From NCBI GenBank assembly GCA_937868025.1, contig CALMLJ010000033.1, forward strand, positions 1 to 11,015: 11,015 nucleotides of DNA. Direction: 5' to 3'. The stretch is from an uncultured Acidimicrobiaceae bacterium (GTDB lineage: Bacteria > Actinomycetota > Acidimicrobiia > Acidimicrobiales > Microtrichaceae). Each line of letters opens with the position of its first letter. Position 1 is the first letter of the stretch. Made by a program: the position numbers and the translations under genes. The notes below the pieces were generated by a model. The model had not been told where the DNA came from. It did not search any database and saw only the letters and a list, made by a program, of their open reading frames with translations. Below are positions 6,675 to 11,015 of the stretch, in pieces.

Positions 6675-7865
6675 ATGACCGAGACCAGCACGTCCACGGC
6701 GTTCGAGCCGGCCCGCCTCGGGCCGCTCACGCTTCGCAACCGGATCATCAAGGCCGCGACGTTCGAAGGGGTGATGCCCGACGGCGCGGTGAGCGACGAA
6801 CTCGTCGAGTTCCACCGGCGCGTCGCCGCCGGCGGGGCCGCCATGACCACCGTGGCGTACTGCGCCGTCAGCCCCGGGGGTCGGGTCCAGCGCAACACCA
6901 TGGTGATGTCCGATCAGATCGTGCCCCGTCTCCGTCGACTGACCGACGCCGTGCACGCCGAGGGAGCCCTTGCCTCGGCCCAGATCGGACACGCCGGCCT
7001 CGTCGCCAACACCCGCTCGAACCGCACCAAGACACTGGCCCCGTCAACCCGCTTGAGCCCGCCTGCCATGGGGCTCGTCCGCGGCGCAACCCACGCCGAG
7101 CTCGACGAGGTCGTCGACCAGTTCGGGCAGGCCGCACGCGTCGCCGTCGAGAGCGGGTTCGACGCGATCGAGGTGCACCTCGGCCACAACTACCTCCTGA
7201 GCTCGTTCCTCAGCGCCAACCTCAACAAGAGAACCGACGAGTACGGCGGCAGCCTCGAGAACCGCATGCGGCTTCCCCGCCGCGCCATCGCCGCAGTGCG
7301 CGCCGCCGTCGGCACCGACGTCGCCGTGACCGCCAAGTTCAACATGGCCGACGGCGTACCCCAGGGTCTGTGGCTCGACGAGAGCCTGCCGTTCGCGGCC
7401 ATGCTCGAGTCCGACGGGCAGCTCGACGCCCTCCAGCTCACCGGCGGCAGCTCCCTCTTGAACGGCATGTACTTCTTCCGCGGCGACGTGCCGATGGCGG
7501 AGTTCATCGCCACCCAGCCGGCGGCGGTCGGGCTCGGCCTCCGCGTCATGGGCCACAAGATCTTCCCCGAGATGCCGTTCGAGGAGGGGTTCTTCCTCCC
7601 CTTCGCCCGCCAGTTCCGCGCCGCGCTGTCGATGCCGTTGATCCTGCTCGGTGGCATCAACGAACGGGAGACGATCGACGGAGCGCTCGCCGAGGGCTTC
7701 GACTTCGTGGCGATGGCGCGGGCACTGCTGCGTCAGCCCGACCTGCCGAACCGCATGCGGGAGGGAGAGCAGTCGGCCAGCCTCTGCGTGCACTGCAACA
7801 AGTGCATGCCCACCATCTACACGGGCACGCGTTGCGTGCTCACGGCGCCGGAGGTTCGCGCGTGA
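6675..7865 (+). CDS. NADH:flavin oxidoreductase, Old Yellow Enzyme family, with C-terminal four-Cys motif
   Basis: 396-residue FMN-binding TIM barrel that likely reduces activated C=C bonds or a related substrate. Family features are LGPLTLRNRIIKAATFEG (15-32), QIGHAG (103-108) and EVHLGHNYLL (166-175) with the substrate pair His168/His171 and likely proton donor Tyr173. They continue with NKRTDEYGGSLENR (184-197) and the FMN-phosphate region LLGGIN (324-329) plus MARALLRQP. Near the end CVHCNKCMPTIYTGTRC places Cys371, 374, 377 and 387. This resembles the 4Fe-4S motif of 2,4-dienoyl-CoA reductase and trimethylamine dehydrogenase, but the protein stops nine residues later, without their FAD/NAD(P)H domains. 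The start is the ATG at 6675, with GGGAGGG (6661-6667) seven bases ahead. It overlaps the next SDR gene as GTGA. The TetR repressor and palindrome upstream suggest induction by substrate. Confidence 0.9.
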   Translation: MTETSTSTAFEPARLGPLTLRNRIIKAATFEGVMPDGAVSDELVEFHRRVAAGGAAMTTVAYCAVSPGGRVQRNTMVMSDQIVPRLRRLTDAVHAEGALASAQIGHAGLVANTRSNRTKTLAPSTRLSPPAMGLVRGATHAELDEVVDQFGQAARVAVESGFDAIEVHLGHNYLLSSFLSANLNKRTDEYGGSLENRMRLPRRAIAAVRAAVGTDVAVTAKFNMADGVPQGLWLDESLPFAAMLESDGQLDALQLTGGSSLLNGMYFFRGDVPMAEFIATQPAAVGLGLRVMGHKIFPEMPFEEGFFLPFARQFRAALSMPLILLGGINERETIDGALAEGFDFVAMARALLRQPDLPNRMREGEQSASLCVHCNKCMPTIYTGTRCVLTAPEVRA

Positions 7866-8668
7866 AGCGACTCATCAACCGCGTCGCCGTCGTCACCGGT
7901 GCCGGCAGCGGCATCGGTCGCGCCACGAGCGAAGCGCTGGCCCGCGCCGGCTGCCACCTCGCGCTCGTCGACATCTCACCGACCGCCGTCGAGGAGACGG
8001 CGACGACCATCCGCTCCCTCGGGCGTCACGCGTCGACCCACGTCGTGGACGTGCGTGACGCCGACGCGCTCGCCGCGCTCCCCGCTGCTGTCGTCGATGC
8101 CCACGGCGCCTGCCACATCCTCGTCAACAACGCCGGGGTCACGTCGGCCGGCCCGTTCGAGGACGAGTCGCTCGACGACCTGCGCTGGATCGTCGACATC
8201 AACGTGTGGGGCGTCGTGAACGGCTGCCGGGCGTTCCTCCCGGTCCTGCGCGACGCCGACGAGGCCCACATCGTCAACCTGTCGAGCATGGTCGGACTCC
8301 TCGGCCTGCCCCAGAACGCGTCGTACGCGCTCACCAAGGGGGCAGTGCGCGGCTTCAGCGAGGCGCTCCGCAACGAGCTGGTCACGACCAACATCGGCGT
8401 CACGGCGGTGTTTCCCGGGGCCATCAACACGAACATCACGAACTCGGCGCGTGGGAGCCAGTCGGGCCGGCTGGCCGAACTCGGCCGATCACGACTCGCG
8501 CCGCTCGCCATGCGGCCACCCTCCACCGTGGCGAAGCGCATCGTCGCCGCGATCGAACAGGACCGGGGCCGCGCCGTCGTCGGCCCCGACGCCCACCTCG
8601 TCTCGTTGTGGTCACGCGTCGCTCCCGGCCGGGCCGGGCTCATCGGACGGCTGACCGCCCGGTTGTAG
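7862..8668 (+). CDS. Short-chain dehydrogenase/reductase (SDR), coupled to the flavin reductase
   Basis: 268-residue NAD(P)-dependent oxidoreductase with a complete classical SDR core: TGAGSGIG (12-19), NNAG (89-92), Asn114 (DINVWG), Ser142 (NLSS) and Tyr155/Lys159 (YALTK). Asp37 at the end of the second beta strand favours NAD(H). The last 50 residues carry a basic and hydrophobic tail (SLWSRVAPGRAGLIGRLTARL), as in SDRs that sit on membranes or handle lipophilic substrates. The GTG start overlaps the flavin reductase stop (GTGA), so the two are translated together. Starts further upstream in the same frame lie inside the reductase gene and are shadow. An ene-reductase plus alcohol dehydrogenase pair would interconvert enones and saturated ketones or alcohols; the actual substrate is unknown. 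Confidence 0.92.
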   Translation: MKRLINRVAVVTGAGSGIGRATSEALARAGCHLALVDISPTAVEETATTIRSLGRHASTHVVDVRDADALAALPAAVVDAHGACHILVNNAGVTSAGPFEDESLDDLRWIVDINVWGVVNGCRAFLPVLRDADEAHIVNLSSMVGLLGLPQNASYALTKGAVRGFSEALRNELVTTNIGVTAVFPGAINTNITNSARGSQSGRLAELGRSRLAPLAMRPPSTVAKRIVAAIEQDRGRAVVGPDAHLVSLWSRVAPGRAGLIGRLTARL

Positions 8669-8767
8669 CGGGTGCTGTGCCGGTGCTCGCCTCGGGACGT
8701 TGGGCCCTGTCGCCCCGGCCGCCGTCGCACAACGATGAGAGCGTGAGCCGTACCGACAGGAGCGACG

Positions 8768-9613
8768 ATGGTGACCACAGGTAGCAATCGGGTCGTGGTG
8801 GGGTTCGACGATTCCGAGGGATCACGCCGCGCCGCGGCGTGGGCGGCCGCTGTCGGCCAGCACACCGGCGCCGACGTACTCCTGCTCGGCGCGTCGATGC
8901 CGGGCACCGGTGACCACGTTCGCCTCGACGAGGCGATGCGGGCAGAGCGGAGGCGCCTGGATCCCGCCGACGGACCCGGCTCGGCGCCGGTGACCACCGC
9001 GGTCACCGATGTCGCCGGCGGCGACCCCCGTGAGGTGCTCACCGGGTCGCCTCACACCCACGGCGCGAGCCTGATCGTCACGGGTCGCGCCGGTCACGGC
9101 AGCGGACCGGGCCTGTTCCATGTCGGTTCGGTCGCCGAGTACCTCGCCCACCACACGACCGTCCCCCTGGTGGTCGTCCCCGACGACGCCGACGTGACGT
9201 TCGTGCGCATCGTCGTCGGTGTCGACGGCTCGCCGGCCAGCCGGGCGGCCGTCGCGTGGTGCGCCGACCTCGCCGCTGCCACGGGCGCGGCCGTGACGGC
9301 GGTGAACGTGCACGAGCCCTTCTTCGAGTGGTCGCCCGAGCCCGATCCCGAGGGGTGGCGTCGTGACGCCGAACGACGGATCCGCGACGACTTGGCGCCG
9401 GAGCTCGTGGACGCCGGGATCGATCTGACGACCGTGGCCCGTCGCGGCGAGCGGCCCACCGACGGAATCCTCAAGGCCGCTCATGGCGCCGACCTGCTCG
9501 TGATCGGGCTCGGTCCGCTCGGCCCCCTCGGGGTCCGCGCCGGCGGGACCGCGTTCCGCACGCTCCACGGGGCGCGCTGCCCGATCGCGTTGATCCCGGT
9601 GCCGACCGGCTGA
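8768..9613 (+). CDS. Universal stress protein with two UspA domains
   Basis: 281-residue cytoplasmic protein made of two UspA folds: residues 8-138 (VVVGFDDSEGSRRA at its start) and 146-278 (RIVVGVDGSPASRAAVAW). Proteins of this tandem type are common in actinobacteria, often bind ATP and respond to hypoxia or starvation. The family ATP motif is G-x2-G-x9-G-(S/T). Domain 1 has a near version at 106-121 (GRAGHGSGPGLFHVGS), one residue longer than usual. In domain 2 (247-261, GLGPLGPLGVRAGGT) the second Gly is replaced by Pro. ATP binding may therefore be weak or limited to one domain. The start ATG has AGGAG (8758-8762) five bases ahead. The 99 bases after the upstream SDR probably hold its own promoter, but I could not pick a convincing one. 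Confidence 0.92.
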   Translation: MVTTGSNRVVVGFDDSEGSRRAAAWAAAVGQHTGADVLLLGASMPGTGDHVRLDEAMRAERRRLDPADGPGSAPVTTAVTDVAGGDPREVLTGSPHTHGASLIVTGRAGHGSGPGLFHVGSVAEYLAHHTTVPLVVVPDDADVTFVRIVVGVDGSPASRAAVAWCADLAAATGAAVTAVNVHEPFFEWSPEPDPEGWRRDAERRIRDDLAPELVDAGIDLTTVARRGERPTDGILKAAHGADLLVIGLGPLGPLGVRAGGTAFRTLHGARCPIALIPVPTG

Positions 9614-9631
9614 CGACCGGCTGACGACCGG
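9604..9631 (+). repeat. Short tandem repeat across the stop of the stress-protein gene
   Basis: The 11-base unit GACCGGCTGAC occurs at 9604-9614 and 9615-9625, followed by a partial copy GACCGG (9626-9631). The first copy contains the stop codon (9611-9613). It looks like a small slippage duplication rather than a functional site. Confidence 0.6.
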
Positions 9632-9712
9632 ATCGACGGCGAGCCTGCGAGGATCGTTGCGGGCGTCGACGTCGAGCCGATCGGTCGCCGCATCCGAACC
9701 CGAGGAGTCCCG

Positions 9713-10156
9713 ATGGCCCGATATCGCACGAGCGTCCGCTCCCCGTGGCTTCCCGCCGACGCCTACGACGTCATGAAGGACCTGAGCCGGTTCGACGAGT
9801 GGGACCCCGGCATCACCGCAGCGGTCCTCGTCAGCGGCGAAGCCGGGGCCGTGGGCTCGACCTACGACCTCACCGTGAAGGGCATCGGCGGCGGCACGGT
9901 CATGCGCTACGAGATCGTCGACGCCGTCCCCGGCACCTCGGTCGAGGCACGGTCGCGGACGTCGACGCTCGAGTCGATCGACGTGATCACGGTCGTACCC
10001 GACGGCGACGCGGGATGCATCGTGACCTACGACGCCGACCTCCGGCTGCGCGGCCCGCTCCGCGTCGTCGACCCGTTGCTGGCGTTGTTGTTCCGACGCA
10101 TCGGCGACCGTGCCGCCGCAGGGCTGCGCCAGCGTCTCGACGGCGTGGCCGCCTGA
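9713..10156 (+). CDS. SRPBCC-family (START-like, polyketide cyclase/dehydrase-like) small protein
   Basis: 147-residue protein with the SRPBCC hydrophobic-ligand fold. The pattern includes an N-terminal strand (ARYRTSVRS), LSRFDEWDPGI (24-34), GAVGSTYDL (45-53), MRYEIVDAVPG (64-74) and a long C-terminal helix (DPLLALLFRRIGDRAAAGLRQRL, 120-142) that closes the cavity. Such proteins bind or process hydrophobic small molecules; no catalytic residues can be assigned. The start ATG has GAGGAG (9702-9707) five bases ahead. It follows the stress-protein gene by 99 bases and faces the thioredoxin gene only 15 bases away. Confidence 0.82.
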   Translation: MARYRTSVRSPWLPADAYDVMKDLSRFDEWDPGITAAVLVSGEAGAVGSTYDLTVKGIGGGTVMRYEIVDAVPGTSVEARSRTSTLESIDVITVVPDGDAGCIVTYDADLRLRGPLRVVDPLLALLFRRIGDRAAAGLRQRLDGVAA

Positions 10157-10177
10157 GGCCGACGACGTTGTTCAGGC
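10151..10177. terminator. Weak stem joining two convergent stop codons
   Basis: GCCTGA (10151-10156) and TCAGGC (10172-10177) are exact inverted repeats. The first ends in the SRPBCC stop and the second contains the thioredoxin stop on the other strand. With only six pairs and a 15-base loop it is a weak terminator candidate and may be coincidence. Confidence 0.3.
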
Positions 10178-10612
10178 CCGCTTGACGCCGAGGAGCGCGC
10201 CGTCGACCCACCGGGCGATTGCCGGCCCGGGCAAGGCCCCGACCTGCCGGGAGAGTTCGGCACCATCGAAGAACAGCACCATCGTCGGGATCCCCTGAAC
10301 GCCGAGGCGAGCCGAGACCTCCGGCGACTGGTCCACGTTGACCTTGACGATCCGCAGGGCGCCGGCACGATCCATGGCCAGCTGTTCGAGCGCCGGCGCG
10401 ACCGCCCGGCACGGACCGCACCACGGCGCCCAGAGATCCACGAGGACGGGCAGCGCGGAACGTTCGATGACCCCGTCGAAGTCGGCCGAGCCGACGTCGA
10501 CCAGCCACGGCAGGTCGGTGTGGCACGCGCTGCAACGCGGCCGGCCGCCGGCGTCGTCGGCCACCCGGTTCCGCACCCCGCACGCCGGGCATTCGATCAC
10601 CGTCTTCGCCAT
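10172..10612 (-). CDS. trxC: Thioredoxin with N-terminal zinc finger (thioredoxin-2 type)
   Basis: 146-residue cytoplasmic disulfide reductase. Residues 8-30 form a zinc-finger-like element with CPAC (Cys8, Cys11) and CSAC (Cys27, Cys30), the hallmark of thioredoxin 2 (TrxC). The thioredoxin fold follows, with active site WCGPC (64-68, Cys65/Cys68) in LWAPWCGPCRAVAP and the cis-proline at Pro109 (GIPT). Length fits TrxC (about 140). TrxC-type thioredoxins serve in oxidative stress, and the zinc site tunes their redox behaviour. A GGAG ribosome site (complement of 10618-10621) precedes the ATG by five bases. The gene starts 36 bases after the end of the small cysteine-rich gene on the same strand, so both probably share one promoter. 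The gene symbol reflects domain architecture, not proven orthology. Confidence 0.93.
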   Translation of the reverse strand: MAKTVIECPACGVRNRVADDAGGRPRCSACHTDLPWLVDVGSADFDGVIERSALPVLVDLWAPWCGPCRAVAPALEQLAMDRAGALRIVKVNVDQSPEVSARLGVQGIPTMVLFFDGAELSRQVGALPGPAIARWVDGALLGVKRA

Positions 10613-10648
10613 CGGAGCTCCGTTCGCCGTCAGTGTCTCCTCCAGTGC

Positions 10649-10846
10649 TTACCTGCCCCGGAGACGGGCCAACAACCCGCCGCGACCGGCATCGGTCGCC
10701 GCGGAGGTTGCTTTCGCCGCGGCCTTGTCCTCACGACAGTGGCAGCGCTGGGCCGGCGGCACGTCGCCGAGCACCTGCTCGACGTGGGCACCGCAACCGG
10801 ACCAGGTGGGCTTGTGGCACTTCGAACATGTCGTTGCTCTACACAT
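10649..10846 (-). CDS. Small cysteine-rich protein, probably metal-binding, function unknown
   Basis: 65-residue protein starting MCRATTCSKCHKPTW. It has six cysteines (2, 7, 10, 18, 35, 37), as CxxC at 7-10, a WSGCG turn at 15-19 and CHC at 35-37, plus His11, His21 and His36. This spacing suits a zinc or other thiophilic metal site. A Lys/Ala/Gly linker follows, then a short basic tail (GLLARLRGR). From memory, small proteins with a similar start and CxxC...GCGxHV...C pattern recur in actinobacteria and some fungi, without known function; I could not check this. The ATG at 10846 sits almost exactly where its promoter should start transcription, so the message would be leaderless. The thioredoxin gene follows after 36 bases. 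I judge it real because of its motif content, the promoter and the operon position. Confidence 0.8.
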   Translation of the reverse strand: MCRATTCSKCHKPTWSGCGAHVEQVLGDVPPAQRCHCREDKAAAKATSAATDAGRGGLLARLRGR

Positions 10847-10860
10847 ACCCCCCAGGGTAT
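10845..10860. promoter_or_regulatory. 16-bp dyad resembling a CsoR/RcnR/CstR-family operator
   Basis: ATACCCCCCAGGGTAT has the arms ATACCC and GGGTAT around CCCA. TACCC/GGGTA dyads with a C/G-rich centre are typical of copper-, nickel- or persulfide-sensing CsoR-family repressors. It covers the -10 box of the minus-strand promoter and touches the start codon of the cysteine-rich gene, a classical repressor position. The cognate regulator is not in the window. Confidence 0.6.
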
Positions 10861-10882
10861 CTAGAGATCAGCCGCGAGTCAA
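10854..10882 (-). promoter_or_regulatory. Sigma-70 type promoter of the cysteine-rich/thioredoxin operon, probably leaderless
   Basis: On the minus strand TTGACT (10882-10877, 5 of 6 match to TTGACA) and TACCCT (10859-10854, TANNNT) are separated by exactly 17 bases. Transcription would begin 6-8 bases after the -10 box, at 10848-10846, that is at or just before the A of the ATG at 10846. There is thus no room for a ribosome site, as in the leaderless genes common in actinobacteria. Confidence 0.6.
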
Positions 10883-10999
10883 CGCGTTCGCGCCTGCTCC
10901 CGATCGATCAGAACCCCCGGGCCGGGTGTGACGGCCGCGGGTTCACCGCTCTAGCGTGTCCTCATCCCGACGACCGGGCCCGACGCGAGGTGACGAGAC
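10861..10999. other. Intergenic region upstream of the cysteine-rich operon and a possible rightward gene
   Basis: No coding sequence is seen here. The left end carries the minus-strand promoter described above. On the plus strand GTGACG (10928-10933) and TAGCGT (10952-10957), 18 bases apart, are a weak promoter candidate for the possible gene at the right edge. No further repeat or RNA structure stands out. Confidence 0.4.
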
Positions 11000-11015
11000 G
11001 TGGACACGAGAACGA
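11000..11015 (+). CDS. Possible start of a rightward gene, cut by the window end
   Basis: A GTG at 11000 lies six bases after GAGGTGA (10987-10993), a good ribosome site, and the frame is open to the window end (Met-Asp-Thr-Arg-Thr). Five codons are too few to identify a product. It would be divergent to the cysteine-rich/thioredoxin operon. Confidence 0.3.

Noticed and set aside
9604..9631. Tandem 11-base units as an att site or iteron
   Set aside because: There are only two and a half copies, no integrase or replication gene, and a simple slippage duplication explains them.
9665..9674. Perfect palindrome TCGACGTCGA before the SRPBCC gene
   Set aside because: TCGA/GTCGAC words are very frequent in this high-GC sequence, and no promoter or regulator gene supports a role.
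10834..10863. Plus-strand promoter TTGCTC-N18-TATCTA across the CsoR-type dyad
   Set aside because: The match is poorer than the minus-strand promoter and no rightward gene starts for about 135 bases; kept only as a possibility.

Overview
The window is very GC-rich (roughly 70% by eye), with strong G/C preference at third codon positions, GTG as well as ATG starts, short 4-base gene overlaps and at least one probable leaderless promoter. Together with the protein types this points to an actinomycete. The style of the proteins suggests the class Acidimicrobiia (Ilumatobacter-like), but that placement is inference and was not tested. The window is densely coded. I support eleven complete genes plus a possible gene start at the right edge. 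I see no rRNA, tRNA, CRISPR array, insertion sequence or phage gene.

Region 1 (1-3745, plus strand) is a complete ferric-iron type ABC importer in the order binding lipoprotein, fused double permease, ATPase. The binding protein has a lipobox and the Tyr-Tyr pair typical of FbpA/FutA proteins. The permease and ATPase overlap by ATGA. Between lipoprotein and permease lies a strong hairpin, in a stretch that also reads as coding for a longer permease N-terminus.

Region 2 (3746-5981, plus strand) starts with a recognisable promoter. It carries a DegT/DnrJ/EryC1/StrS-fold PLP protein in which the usual PLP lysine is replaced by histidine, as in sugar 3-dehydratases (E1/RfbH, ColD). It lacks the iron-sulfur cysteines of E1. 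A short-chain dehydrogenase (SDR) follows 33 bases later. A hairpin sits in the convergent gap with the next gene.

Region 3 (6015-8668) is a divergent cassette. A TetR-family repressor on the minus strand faces an Old Yellow Enzyme-type flavin reductase on the plus strand, which is coupled by GTGA to a second SDR. A perfect 13-bp palindrome between the divergent genes is the likely operator. The pair looks like an inducible redox pathway for an unknown enone or alcohol substrate. The flavoprotein ends just after a four-cysteine cluster motif.

Region 4 (8669-10156, plus strand) holds a tandem-domain universal stress protein and a small SRPBCC (START-like) protein.

Region 5 (10172-11015) is the most interesting part. 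On the minus strand a 65-residue, six-cysteine protein is followed by a zinc-finger thioredoxin (thioredoxin-2 type). The promoter has TTGACT and TACCCT boxes exactly 17 bases apart, and its start site would fall at the ATG (leaderless). A 16-bp dyad of the CsoR/RcnR/CstR type covers the -10 box. This suggests a metal- or persulfide-responsive thiol operon. The last 16 bases may start a new plus-strand gene.
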